The notes under the pieces were generated by a model that ran no database searches, was not told the DNA's origin, and was given only the letters and a program-made list of their open reading frames with translations. 64,000 nt of DNA from Photorhabdus australis DSM 17609 (GTDB taxonomy: Bacteria; Pseudomonadota; Gammaproteobacteria; Enterobacterales; Enterobacteriaceae), in the NCBI RefSeq assembly GCF_000711895.1, contig NZ_JONO01000006.1, positions 62,001 to 126,000 of the forward strand, given 5' to 3'. Below are positions 10,101 to 17,479 of the stretch, piece after piece. A program made the translations under genes and the position numbers. The stretch's first letter is position 1. Each line of letters opens with the position of its first letter.

Positions 10101-10351
10101 AGGTAAAAGAAAGTGCTGTATGGTTTAGTAAAGATGAATTTGAACTTATAAGACCTTATGCATTAATCGTTCTGGCTGAAGAAGTCTCTGATTTACCAAA
10201 GCTATGGTCTGAGCTGAAGGAATATGCACGTAGTAAATTAGGCAAATCTCACTACCCTCACTTTTTCTGTTCTGTCAATGCACTTCCTAAGACAAGTAGT
10301 GGGAAGTTGATTAGATACGCTTTATCAGATCTTGCCTGGAAAAATGGCTAA
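7166..10351 (+). CDS. Large adenylate-forming ligase with unknown N-terminal region
   Basis: The 1061-residue protein has two halves. Residues ~560-1060 are an adenylate-forming (ANL) enzyme of the benzoate-CoA-ligase-like type: ATP loop LFTSGSTGSPRALIHEH, IGTTEVLSTFI, GWFNTRDLYFVDAEGFYY, the hinge GRSGATLKINGCW and the C-terminal Lys motif LPKTSSGKLIR. No carrier domain follows. Residues 1-540 match nothing I know; near residues 360-400 the sequence ITALGEDRVVSYVLPLMEQY is placed and shaped like motif I of an NRPS/PKS methyltransferase domain, but the Gly-rich loop is missing. The gene is AT-rich compared with the operon before it. It probably activates a carboxylic acid for a trans carrier protein or CoA. 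The start at 7166 has AGGAG 11 bases upstream. Confidence 0.85.
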   Translation: MYKENKLINGIFVHENFVEVIQESGNTPIDGYKNVEFQCINKKKLDDEGYIDLLSRVDSNVRNGVKNYDKVFKLLKEISKYYESLDCKINGDGKSKISLFISYLRQGNDKFDNFLVELDKQNKLMLVICSYLFISHKIVCLPENDNSKNIIINITDDLTLSQVEVVQHSMEILFEIISLKRSNKLLAHVAYDRLVEDDFAYIRPEIPNKKVLACNHKQKITCFVYPNVITDIKKWDVNLMVFSENELVEIWHYLCEILSPFFLCSYNIVKTCTQVDVIVLPTFYEKLMNGGKQYSEALLNCEGKYIDKAEAFVVPPVIENILGRSELENKLKKIFSWWDSFLVIQIKEILTQISRNIQNGANRIKITALGEDRVVSYVLPLMEQYDCFDLVVGQKAYCANIVIILPGEKLWDIREFDQVSILVDMQGNVLNKYHLICQRANLLIINDVYFEIHEEDCRRAISKLSCSIIYESILLSMIIEKFFDVSNDLLLNNKIINDIETYLALKDNCNSILISQYGPVVPYEIENILYLHGVLTRPYGDGLDNYFGAIQARAALKTLKGDRINLCNFIFKPGRGIALLDPNTGEHLTYDQLNQNTKKYSQKFDALGLNIGDVVALAAVDSFQSIIIMLACFWRGLVFCPINYFVSAENIEKMLHAANPFVLICDETAHQDVNLRAFFNGLIINFHEFTSGFVGESNNITDEAVLLPEEHPAVILFTSGSTGSPRALIHEHKDFVLCNMNYTPVVVGLREGECVYTPSRIFFAYGLNGILISLFSGASHVIAAPLAKGKSYTEILKRFSVNVFFTVPMVLKMILLNEIKNNDLPNLRLCISSGEILPEALYIEAKQKMGTDIIDGIGTTEVLSTFISNRDGYSRPGSSGVLVPGFVVKLVNSDGRICSVGEVGVLWVKGNTLAKGYINDAKGENSNSFVDGWFNTRDLYFVDAEGFYYHVGRSGATLKINGCWFSPQVLEQVLMKHPQVKESAVWFSKDEFELIRPYALIVLAEEVSDLPKLWSELKEYARSKLGKSHYPHFFCSVNALPKTSSGKLIRYALSDLAWKNG

Positions 10352-10870
10352 GATTTTTTTTCTCTTGATACGATATTATATCTTTAAATTCAGTAGTCTT
10401 AACGGTATGAACTTCTTCTGTGAATAACAGGGCGGGATATCCGTATTTCGTCATTGTTTTCTATTTTCATGACGATGTAGTATTAATCTAACCTATGGAT
10501 TTCAGGATGCATCGCGATGGTAAGGGAGCGAATCCCCGGGAGCATAGATAAACTCTGTGACCGGGGTGAGAGCAGCCAACAAAGAGGCAACTTGAAAGAT
10601 GACGGGTATATAAATTCCATCTATTTGACGTGAACGATCTCAATAACAAATGACCTGCTCACGGGCTTAGTCAAGATTATCAATAACGTTCAGGTGGTCT
10701 GCATTGGAAATTATCATTGAGAAGTTGAATTCTTATATCACTGATGGGATCAAGGGCAAACTAAGAACCTGTCATTTGCCCTGTTTATTGGAGAAGCACT
10801 TCTGCATTACAGCTAGCCTTCCACGAGTAAAAGGAGAAACATGAGGATCTGACCAGAATTGAAAAGTTTT
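10352..10870 (+). other. Intergenic region around a dispersed repeat
   Basis: This lies between two convergent genes. It contains the dispersed palindromic element listed at 10490-10614. The remaining ~250 bases up to the endolysin stop have frequent stops in all frames on both strands; I recognise no gene or RNA in it. Confidence 0.5.
10490..10614 (+). repeat. Dispersed palindromic repeat, full-length copy 1
   Basis: About 125 bases sharing clear identity with 36587-36718 and, in part, 30689-30770. Common blocks are ATGGATTTCA-GATGCATCGCG, GAGCGAATCCCCGGGAGCATAG, GTGACCGGGGTGAG and GCAGCCAACAAAGAGGCAAC, ending in GGGTATATAA. The outer ends are roughly complementary (TTTCA-GATGC against GCAACTTGAAA) and the middle CCCCGG/CCGGGG pair forms an inner stem, so the transcript can fold into a long hairpin. 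It resembles the ERIC/MITE-like intergenic repeats of Photorhabdus and Xenorhabdus. No coding capacity. Confidence 0.8.
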
Positions 10871-11272
10871 TCATGGGTAATATTGGCGAGGCAATTCAAA
10901 ATGTGGGCCGTCTTTTAGTGACTTCCAGTCTCCACCCCAAATAATAGGAATATGCAAACGCTGGGCAGCTTGCTTGACAGTTGTTGCAAGTTCGATAAAG
11001 GCTTGCCAATTATCCCAGGGAATAATGCCATTGATTAATGGCGCTATATCTACAGCGTGTCCGGTTAAATGGCGGCTGTTCAATGTTTGGCTATGCCCAT
11101 CAGCAAACATTTGCCGTTGGCGTTCGGCTGTTCTTCGCCCCTCAATAACACAAAAATCGGTATGGGAAAGCTGTAGAGCTAAACGGGTAACCTTCACCAG
11201 ATCAGGATGCACACCAAGTAAATTCTGTTCACTTCTTTTGCTGAAAAAGTAGGAGGTATTATTGGTACTCAT
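10871..11272 (-). CDS. Phage-type M15 peptidase endolysin
   Basis: A 133-residue zinc peptidase of the M15 (VanY / L-alanyl-D-glutamate peptidase) family, the size of phage endolysins. Zinc ligands are visible as His68 and Asp75 in SRHLTGHAVD and His124 in DGPHFEL; the sequence between them, including PIIWGGDW, is typical. The ATG at 11272 overlaps the stop of the holin gene (ATGA), so the two are translationally coupled. There is no signal peptide, so it depends on the holin to reach the cell wall. The pair is transcribed away from the PVC operon. It may be a phage remnant, or may assist cell lysis to release PVC particles. Confidence 0.9.
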   Translation of the reverse strand: MSTNNTSYFFSKRSEQNLLGVHPDLVKVTRLALQLSHTDFCVIEGRRTAERQRQMFADGHSQTLNSRHLTGHAVDIAPLINGIIPWDNWQAFIELATTVKQAAQRLHIPIIWGGDWKSLKDGPHFELPRQYYP

Positions 11273-11577
11273 TTTTTGTCTCCAACATTGAAAAATCTTT
11301 TCCATAGATAACTAATCCCGGTGCTTCCCATCGTTCCAAACAGTCCGGAAATAACGAAAGTCATGTAAAGGCTGACGCCGCTCTCAAAGCTGAGAAATCC
11401 ACCAAGAAATCCCGTAAAACTGGATACAATCATTTGACTTGTTGCTTCTTTACAATCCCAACGTATCTTGTCCTTTTTCATATCAATAATGTATCGGACA
11501 ACCCCGCCCCATGTAGAAAATGTACCTATAATTATCCAAATAATTACATCTTCATCATTCGGTATTTTAAATGACAT
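11269..11577 (-). CDS. LydA-like holin
   Basis: The 102-residue protein has hydrophobic segments at about residues 11-30 and 50-90 (TGFLGGFLSFESGVSLYMTFVISGLFG), a charged loop between them (DMKKDKIRWD) and a basic tail, as in LydA/phage_holin_3 family holins. It is placed directly before, and overlaps, the M15 endolysin gene, which is the usual holin-endolysin order. GGAGG 6 bases ahead of the ATG at 11577 is a strong ribosome-binding site. Its function would be to open the inner membrane for the endolysin. Confidence 0.8.
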   Translation of the reverse strand: MSFKIPNDEDVIIWIIIGTFSTWGGVVRYIIDMKKDKIRWDCKEATSQMIVSSFTGFLGGFLSFESGVSLYMTFVISGLFGTMGSTGISYLWKRFFNVGDKK

Positions 11578-11952
11578 ATAGCCTCCTTCCGAATAGCTTT
11601 AATAGTGATATTGATTAAGCAGTATTTCCCATCATTAAGATCTTATTTATCTTTTAAGTATCACATCATGTCTGATAACAGATTGATGTTTATTAGGATC
11701 GGCATAATAGCTTTGCCTTTGCTTCTCTGTAAATAAAGTTGCATAAAAGGCAATTTGCATCATTGCAATGTACTTATTCTGGCTTTTTCGGCACGATAAA
11801 TTATTGATGTAAGTTTTATATTATGAGTAAAAAAATCGGAATGATATTCCTGTCATTTTGTGGCGGTAGCGTTACTCAAACATTATTAACTTCCATCATA
11901 TATTGATTAATTGTAATCAATCAAGCTATTTTTATTTAAAAAAGGGGTTGTT
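11578..11952 (+). promoter_or_regulatory. Leader region of the PVC operon
   Basis: The divergent gap between the holin-endolysin pair and pvc1 is 375 bases long and AT-rich. It must hold promoters in both directions. An inverted repeat TTGCATCATTGCAA lies at about 11756-11769. A small GGAAT-GAT-ATTCC hairpin lies just upstream of the ops element (11862-11872). AAGGGG ahead of the pvc1 ATG is the ribosome-binding site. I see no reading frame of interest. Confidence 0.6.
11862..11872 (+). promoter_or_regulatory. ops element (RfaH recruitment site)
   Basis: GGCGGTAGCGT at 11862-11872 matches the operon polarity suppressor (ops) core that pauses RNA polymerase and recruits RfaH to the transcription complex. 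It lies on the coding strand, 80 bases ahead of the pvc1 start and ahead of a 20-kb operon, which is the normal placement in LPS, capsule, hemolysin and F-pilus operons. The related Serratia antifeeding prophage is activated by AnfA1, an RfaH/NusG-like protein, so the site is biologically expected. RfaH would prevent Rho-dependent termination within pvc1-pvc16. Confidence 0.8.
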
Positions 11953-12402
11953 ATGTCCACAAGTACATCTCAAATCGCGGTTGAATATCCTATTCCTGTT
12001 TATCGTTTTATCGTTTCTATCGGGGATGATCAAATTCCATTTAATAGTGTTTCAGGATTAGATATTAACTATGACACTATCGAATATCGAGATGGTATCG
12101 GTAATTGGTTCAAAATGCCGGGCCAGAGACAGCTTGTTAATATTACTTTGCGTAAGGGTGTCTTCCCGGGGAAAACAGAATTATTTGACTGGGTTAACTC
12201 TATTCAACTTAATCAGGTCGAGAAAAAGGATATCACCATCAGTTTAACCAACGATGCAGGTACTGAATTATTGATGACCTGGAATGTTTCTAATGCTTTT
12301 CCCACCTCATTGACTTCACCTTCATTTGATGCCACCAGTAATGATATTGCAGTACAGGAAATTACTCTGACAGCAGACAGGGTGATTATGCAGGCTGTTT
12401 GA
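11953..12402 (+). CDS. pvc1: PVC inner tube protein Pvc1 (Afp1-like)
   Basis: The 149-residue protein is a phage T4 gp19-like tail tube subunit of the extracellular contractile injection system. It has the family start VEYPIPVYRFIVSIGDDQIPFNSVSGLD, the central GNWFKMPGQRQ and a C-terminal WNVSNAFPTSLTSPSFDATSNDIAVQEITL. It is paralogous to the 152-residue protein encoded at 16156. In PVC and Afp particles this subunit builds the inner tube that carries the payload. It is the first gene of the operon behind the ops site. Confidence 0.95.
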   Translation: MSTSTSQIAVEYPIPVYRFIVSIGDDQIPFNSVSGLDINYDTIEYRDGIGNWFKMPGQRQLVNITLRKGVFPGKTELFDWVNSIQLNQVEKKDITISLTNDAGTELLMTWNVSNAFPTSLTSPSFDATSNDIAVQEITLTADRVIMQAV

Positions 12403-12441
12403 AGCATTGATATTTAATCGTCTCATATAAGGGAACTTTTT

Positions 12442-13506
12442 ATGACAACCGATACTAGTTATCCTGGCGTTTATATTGAAGAATTAAATAGCCTGGCTTT
12501 GTCAGTTTCAAATAGCGCCACAGCGGTTCCTGTTTTTGCTGTGGGTGATCGAACAAATATCAGCGAAGATAATGCAATCCGTATTAATTCGTGGATGGAT
12601 TATCTTAATCTTATTGGTGATTTTGATAATGAAGATAAATTAGATGTTTCTGTGCGTGCTTATTTTGCTAATGGAGGTGGGTATTGTTATCTCGTCAAAA
12701 CAACGAGTTTAGAAAAAATTATCCCAACCCTGGATGATGTAACCTTACTGGTTGCTGCAGGCGAAGATATTAAAACGACAACAGATGTTTTATGTCAGCC
12801 AGGAAAAGGGTTATTTGCTGTCTTGGATGGCCCTGCAACAGAGTTGACTATCAATGGTGCAGAAGAGGCAAAACAAGCCTATACCGCCACACCATTCGCT
12901 GCAGTTTATTACCCCTGGTTGAAAGCGGATTGGGCTAAAGCAGATATTCCACCCAGTGCAGTTATGGCGGGAGTCTACGCATCTGTTGATTTATCCCGTG
13001 GTGTGTGGAAAGCGCCTGCCAATGTTGCGTTGAAAGGGGGCCTGGAACCTAAATTTTTAGTCACGGATGCATTGCAGGGTGTGTATAACACTGATCGCGC
13101 TATCAATATGATTCGCAATTTCAGTAACACCGGCACTACGGTTTGGGGAGCAAGGACCCTGGAAGATAGTGACAATTGGCGCTATGTCCCTGTACGACGC
13201 TTGTTTAATTCTGTGGAGCGGGATATCAAGCGTGCCATGAGCTTTGCTATGTTCGAGCCTAATAATCAGCCTACCTGGGAACGGGTACGGGCGGCGATTA
13301 GCAACTACCTTTATAGCCTGTGGCAACAGGGGGGATTAGCTGGCAGCAAAGAGGAAGATGCCTATTTTGTGCAGATTGGCAAAGGAATCACGATGACACA
13401 GGAGCAGATTGATGCGGGGCAAATGATTGTTAAAGTCGGTTTGGCCGCTGTACGGCCTGCGGAATTTATCATTCTCCAGTTTACGCAAGATGTAGAACAG
13501 CGTTAA
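12442..13506 (+). CDS. pvc2: PVC contractile sheath protein Pvc2
   Basis: The 354-residue protein is a contractile tail sheath subunit. The N-terminus SYPGVYIEELNS and the C-terminal block VPVRRLFNSVERDI, NQPTWERVRAAI, AVRPAEFIILQFTQ are the sheath signatures. It is the shortest and simplest of the three sheath paralogues here, as expected for Pvc2, the main sheath subunit of the particle. It follows pvc1 by 39 bases with GGGAAC as ribosome-binding site. Confidence 0.95.
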   Translation: MTTDTSYPGVYIEELNSLALSVSNSATAVPVFAVGDRTNISEDNAIRINSWMDYLNLIGDFDNEDKLDVSVRAYFANGGGYCYLVKTTSLEKIIPTLDDVTLLVAAGEDIKTTTDVLCQPGKGLFAVLDGPATELTINGAEEAKQAYTATPFAAVYYPWLKADWAKADIPPSAVMAGVYASVDLSRGVWKAPANVALKGGLEPKFLVTDALQGVYNTDRAINMIRNFSNTGTTVWGARTLEDSDNWRYVPVRRLFNSVERDIKRAMSFAMFEPNNQPTWERVRAAISNYLYSLWQQGGLAGSKEEDAYFVQIGKGITMTQEQIDAGQMIVKVGLAAVRPAEFIILQFTQDVEQR

Positions 13507-13529
13507 TCGTATGATTATGAGGAGTTATC

Positions 13530-14861
13530 ATGTCTGCTATTCTGAAAGCGCCTGGTGTTTATATTGAAGAGGATGCCTCCCTGGCGTTGTCTGTCAGTAA
13601 CAGCGCGACTGCCGTGCCTGTTTTTATCGGAAAATTTACTCCGACAGTAGTTGATTCAGCCCAAGTCTGTACCCGTATCAGCAACTGGCTTGAATTCACT
13701 TCCTCTTTTTCCCTGGCTCCAACAGTTGAGATTATTGTCCAATCTAACACTGAACCTGAACCTGAACCTGAATCTAAATCTGAAACTTACTATATTGGGA
13801 CAATCAATTTATCTCCAGCGGTGGAAGCATTGCGGCTCTATTTTCAAAATGGTGGAGGAGCTTGCTATATCTACCCATTAAATGATGCTGAAGATGAATT
13901 GGTTTTGGCGGCCATACCCGAAGTCATTGAACAGAAAGGTGATATTACTCTGTTGGTTTGCCCGGAAATCGATCTGGATTATAAAACCAAGATCTATGGT
14001 GCGGTGAGCTCACTGTTGAGTGATGACAAAGTGGGCTATTTTCTGATTGCGGACAGCAATGATGGAGAATCTGTGTCAGGAGTAGGGAATAGCGCTAAGG
14101 CCGCCGCCTACTATCCCCAGTTGGAAACTAACCTAAAATTTTCCACGTTGCCTGAGGATAAGGCCATTCGTATCAGTGGCTATGAGGTTGATAAGGAAAC
14201 GGGTAAGCCAACGAATTTGGACGAGCTTAGGACGATCAATGAAGGGTTGGCACAGGAGATTGATGAAAGGTTGCTCCAGGAGAAACAACGCGCTGTCATC
14301 ATTCCGCCAAGTGCTGCCATTGCGGGTATTTATTGCCAAACGGATAATCGTCGCGGTGTCTGGAAAGCGCCAGCCAACGTTGCGCTCACAGGGATCGGGA
14401 GTCTGCTTGATAAGGTAGATGACGCACGGCAGGGAGATATGAATGACAAGGGCATCAATGTCATCCGTTCGTTTACCGACCGTGGTTTTATGGTCTGGGG
14501 AGCCCGTACTTGTGTGGAAGCTGCCAACATCAGTTGGCGTTATATTCCTGTCCGTCGTCTATTCAATTCCGTTGAGCGAGATATCCGCCAGGCGCTGCGT
14601 GCTGTATTGTTTGAAACTAATAGCCAGCCTACTTGGGTACGCGCTAAGGCTGCCGTTGATCAATATCTTTATACCCTTTGGCAGAAAAATGCATTGATGG
14701 GCGCTCGCCCGGAAGAGGCTTATTTTGTGCAAATTGGTCAGGATATCACCATGTCCGAGGCTGATATTAAACAGGGTAAGATGATTATGACTGTCGGTTT
14801 GGCAGCAGTGCGGCCAGCTGAATTCATCATTCTGCAATTTACGCAGGATGTTGTTCAGTAA
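13530..14861 (+). CDS. pvc3: PVC contractile sheath protein Pvc3
   Basis: The 443-residue sheath paralogue shares with pvc2 the N-terminal GVYIEEDASLALSVSNSATAVPVF and the C-terminal VRRLFNSVERDI and AVRPAEFIILQFTQ blocks, and carries about 90 extra residues. The extra parts are a surface-like insertion with tandem Glu-Pro codons at ~13752-13790 (residues ~75-87, EPEPEPESKSE) and a charged insertion near residues 215-250 (KETGKPTNLDELRT). In PVC and Afp, Pvc3/Afp3 builds part of the sheath with an exposed extra domain. GAGGAG stands 8 bases ahead of the start. Confidence 0.94.
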   Translation: MSAILKAPGVYIEEDASLALSVSNSATAVPVFIGKFTPTVVDSAQVCTRISNWLEFTSSFSLAPTVEIIVQSNTEPEPEPESKSETYYIGTINLSPAVEALRLYFQNGGGACYIYPLNDAEDELVLAAIPEVIEQKGDITLLVCPEIDLDYKTKIYGAVSSLLSDDKVGYFLIADSNDGESVSGVGNSAKAAAYYPQLETNLKFSTLPEDKAIRISGYEVDKETGKPTNLDELRTINEGLAQEIDERLLQEKQRAVIIPPSAAIAGIYCQTDNRRGVWKAPANVALTGIGSLLDKVDDARQGDMNDKGINVIRSFTDRGFMVWGARTCVEAANISWRYIPVRRLFNSVERDIRQALRAVLFETNSQPTWVRAKAAVDQYLYTLWQKNALMGARPEEAYFVQIGQDITMSEADIKQGKMIMTVGLAAVRPAEFIILQFTQDVVQ

Positions 14862-14928
14862 TCTCCATAACTAAACGCCAGGCACTGTATTGACAGTGCC
14901 TACTCTAACCATCTTGGAGGAGGTGACG

Positions 14929-16140
14929 ATGATGGAGAGACTCCAACCGGGTGTGACTTTAACAGAAAGTATAATCACAATGGGTCAGCAGGAAATACCC
15001 AGTGCTGTGCCGGTGTTTATTGGTTACACCGCTCGTTATCCGGAACAATCGGAAGCAGCAGTCCGTATCGACAGTTTGGCCGAGTATACCAGCCTGTTTG
15101 GTGACGACCATGTGCTGATGTTTGCTGTCAGACACTATTTTGATAATGGCGGGCAACAGGCATTTGTTTTACCCCTGAAGGACAATATGCCATCAGTGGA
15201 GATGACCACAGCTGAAGCGGAAAGTCTGATAGCAGCATTGCGCTCTGCTACGGTTAGCGAAGCCATTGGTGGGCAGAGTCAGATTACACTGATTTTGGTA
15301 CCGGATATGGCTCGGCTTAATGACAGTGATATTGATGACTCCTCAACCAAAATAAGTCTGTGGTCTCAAGGCTGGGGAGCACTGTTGCAACTGAGTCAGG
15401 TCAGGCCCAATCTCTTTGTGTTGTTGGATGCGCCGGATAATGTTGACCAGGCACAGCAGTGTATGACAAAGCTGTCATCGGATTATCGTCAGTGGGGGGC
15501 GGCATATTGGCCTCGTCTGGAAACGACTTATCAGGAAAATCAATCTATTTCCCGGAGTGTTGTGCTGTCACCCACCGCCGCAGTCGCGGCGGTAATTCAA
15601 CGTACGGATAACGACGTGGGTGTTTGGAAAGCACCGGCCAATATTGCCTTATCCCAGGTTATTCGACCGGTTAAATCTTATCTTCAGGGAAGTGTACTGT
15701 TTAACAGCAGCGGCACTTCGCTCAACGTGATTCGCAGTTTCCCTGGTAAGGGCATACGGGTATGGGGATGCCGCACTCTGGAAAACACGGATAGCACACC
15801 GTGGCGCTATCTGCAAACACGTCGGCTGGTTTCTTATGTGACAGCGCATTTGACTCAATTGGCTCGCATGTATGTCTTTGAGCCAAATAATGAACTTACT
15901 TGGATGAAGTTAAAAGGACAAAGTTACAACTGGTTACGGCAATTATGGTTGCAGGGTGGCTTGTATGGTTCACAGGAAGATGAGGCATTTAACATTCTGT
16001 TAGGTGTAAACGAGACGATGACTGAGGATGATGTTCGTGCAGGAAAAATGATCATGAAAGTTGAGTTGGCCGTGTTGTTTCCTGCCGAATTTATTGAGAT
16101 CAGTTTGGTGTTTAATACCCAAACAGAGGCGCTGTCTTAA
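14929..16140 (+). CDS. pvc4: PVC contractile sheath protein Pvc4
   Basis: The 403-residue third sheath paralogue has ERLQPGVTLTESIITMG at the N-terminus, GVWKAPANIALSQVIRPV in the centre and VELAVLFPAEFIEIS at the C-terminus. The frame is open from a TTG at 14890, but GGAGGAGGTGA sits directly before the twin ATGs at 14929 and 14932, which fixes the start there. In Afp and PVC the third sheath protein occupies a special position at the baseplate or cap end. It follows the order pvc2-3-4 of all known PVCs. Confidence 0.93.
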   Translation: MMERLQPGVTLTESIITMGQQEIPSAVPVFIGYTARYPEQSEAAVRIDSLAEYTSLFGDDHVLMFAVRHYFDNGGQQAFVLPLKDNMPSVEMTTAEAESLIAALRSATVSEAIGGQSQITLILVPDMARLNDSDIDDSSTKISLWSQGWGALLQLSQVRPNLFVLLDAPDNVDQAQQCMTKLSSDYRQWGAAYWPRLETTYQENQSISRSVVLSPTAAVAAVIQRTDNDVGVWKAPANIALSQVIRPVKSYLQGSVLFNSSGTSLNVIRSFPGKGIRVWGCRTLENTDSTPWRYLQTRRLVSYVTAHLTQLARMYVFEPNNELTWMKLKGQSYNWLRQLWLQGGLYGSQEDEAFNILLGVNETMTEDDVRAGKMIMKVELAVLFPAEFIEISLVFNTQTEALS

Positions 16141-16155
16141 GAAGGAAAAAGCACA

Positions 16156-16614
16156 ATGAACGATTATTACACACCCGTGGTATCCCATCGTTTTATGGCG
16201 AGTTTTATTTTTAACCGCATTCCCGATCCGCTGGATATTCGTTTTCAGCGCATCTCTGGCCTTAGTCGGGAACTACAGGTGACTCAGTACAGTGAGGGGG
16301 GAGAAAATGCCCGTAATAACTATTTAGCTGAGAAAATCCAACACGGTACGCTGACTTTGGAACGGGGCGTGATGACGGTCTCGCCATTGACCTGGATGTT
16401 TGATCAGGTATTGAGTGGTGAAAAAATCGCTTATGCCGATGTGGTGGTGATGCTGTTGAATGAAAATTCACTGCCATTGTCCAGTTGGACGTTGAGCAAT
16501 GCGTTGCCGGTACGCTGGCAAACCAGCGATTTTGACGCTAACAGTAACGCCATATTGGTGAATACCCTTGAATTGCGTTACCAGGATATGCGTTGGCTTG
16601 GAGTCAAAATATGA
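16156..16614 (+). CDS. pvc5: PVC tube protein Pvc5
   Basis: A 152-residue T4 gp19-like tube protein: YTPVVSHRFMASFIFNRIP at the N-terminus, a central ENARNNYLAEKIQHGTLTLERG, and WTLSNALPVRWQTSDFDANSN near the end. It is paralogous to pvc1. In the particle Pvc5 forms the tube ring that joins the inner tube to the spike hub. Its TGA overlaps the ATG of pvc6 (ATGA). Confidence 0.94.
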   Translation: MNDYYTPVVSHRFMASFIFNRIPDPLDIRFQRISGLSRELQVTQYSEGGENARNNYLAEKIQHGTLTLERGVMTVSPLTWMFDQVLSGEKIAYADVVVMLLNENSLPLSSWTLSNALPVRWQTSDFDANSNAILVNTLELRYQDMRWLGVKI

Positions 16615-16793
16615 CAGTAGAAATCAGAGAGTTACTTATTCAGGCAAAGGTAGTGCCATCAACACGACCGACTGAATCAGAACGGCAAAACCATTCTTTG
16701 ATACAGGAAAGTCTGGATGAGGCGACTTGGGTTGAAACGATAAAACGCGAAGTGTTGGCCGCATTACGCGATGAGGAAGGGTGGCGTCCATGA
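16611..16793 (+). CDS. pvc6: PVC small protein Pvc6
   Basis: The 60-residue acidic protein has the family pattern TVEIRELLIQAKV at the N-terminus and IKREVLAALRDEEGWRP at the C-terminus, as in the DUF5908-type short proteins that hold this place in Afp/PVC-like operons. The ATG at 16611 overlaps the pvc5 stop and its own stop overlaps the pvc7 start, so it is tightly coupled. The role is not defined; it may be an assembly or minor baseplate factor. Confidence 0.88.
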   Translation: MTVEIRELLIQAKVVPSTRPTESERQNHSLIQESLDEATWVETIKREVLAALRDEEGWRP

Positions 16794-17479
16794 GTCTGAT
16801 TGAACGTGGTTTAGCTAAGCTGACAATTAATGCTTATAAGGATAGGGAAGGGAAAATACGGGCAGGAACGTTGCAGGCCATGTATAACCCTGACTCCTTG
16901 CAACTGGATTACCAAACGGATTATCAGCAATCCCAGGCGATTAATAGCGAAAAGCAAAGTAGCATTTATGTACAGGCCAAACCCGCAGGGTTATCACTTG
17001 AATTGATTTTTGATGCCACGATGCCGGGTAACAAAACCCCCATTGAAGAACAGCTCATGCAGCTCAAACAACTGTGCAGTGTGGATGCAACCAGTAACGA
17101 GACGCGCTTCCTGCAAGTTAAATGGGGCAAAATGCGTTGGGAAAGTCGGGGTTACTTTGCTGGCAGGGCCAAGAGTTTGTCTGTGAATTACACCTTGTTT
17201 GATCGTGATGCGACTCCCTTGCGGGTGCGGGTAATACTGACATTGGTAGCTGATGAAAGTCTGGTGTTGCAGGAGACTGAACAAAATCTGCAATCTCCGT
17301 CAAAAATCGCATTACGCATACAGGATGGGGTATCTCTGGCTCTGATGGCAGCCAGTACGGCATCAACACTGTCAGGTGGTGTAGATTATCTGACGCTGGC
17401 CTGGCAAAACGGCCTGGATAATCTCAATGGATTTGTCCCGGGTGAAATATTGCAGGCTGCCAGGGGAGACGAATCATGA
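16790..17479 (+). CDS. pvc7: PVC baseplate/hub protein Pvc7 (LysM/gp53-like)
   Basis: The 229-residue protein belongs to the CIS tube-initiation family: TLQAMYNPDSLQLDYQTDYQ near the N-terminus, then an acidic tube-fold region with LSVNYTLFDRDATPLRVRVILTLV. The C-terminal ~50 residues are hydrophobic/polar (LMAASTASTLSGGVDYLTLAWQNGLDNLNGF), taking the place of the LysM-like domain of other members. The ATG at 16790 overlaps the pvc6 stop; its own stop overlaps the pvc8 start. It connects the tube to the spike. Confidence 0.92.
   Translation: MSLIERGLAKLTINAYKDREGKIRAGTLQAMYNPDSLQLDYQTDYQQSQAINSEKQSSIYVQAKPAGLSLELIFDATMPGNKTPIEEQLMQLKQLCSVDATSNETRFLQVKWGKMRWESRGYFAGRAKSLSVNYTLFDRDATPLRVRVILTLVADESLVLQETEQNLQSPSKIALRIQDGVSLALMAASTASTLSGGVDYLTLAWQNGLDNLNGFVPGEILQAARGDES

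Noticed and set aside
14890..14928. TTG-initiated longer N-terminus for pvc4
   Set aside because: GGAGGAGGTGA immediately before the ATG at 14929 is decisive.
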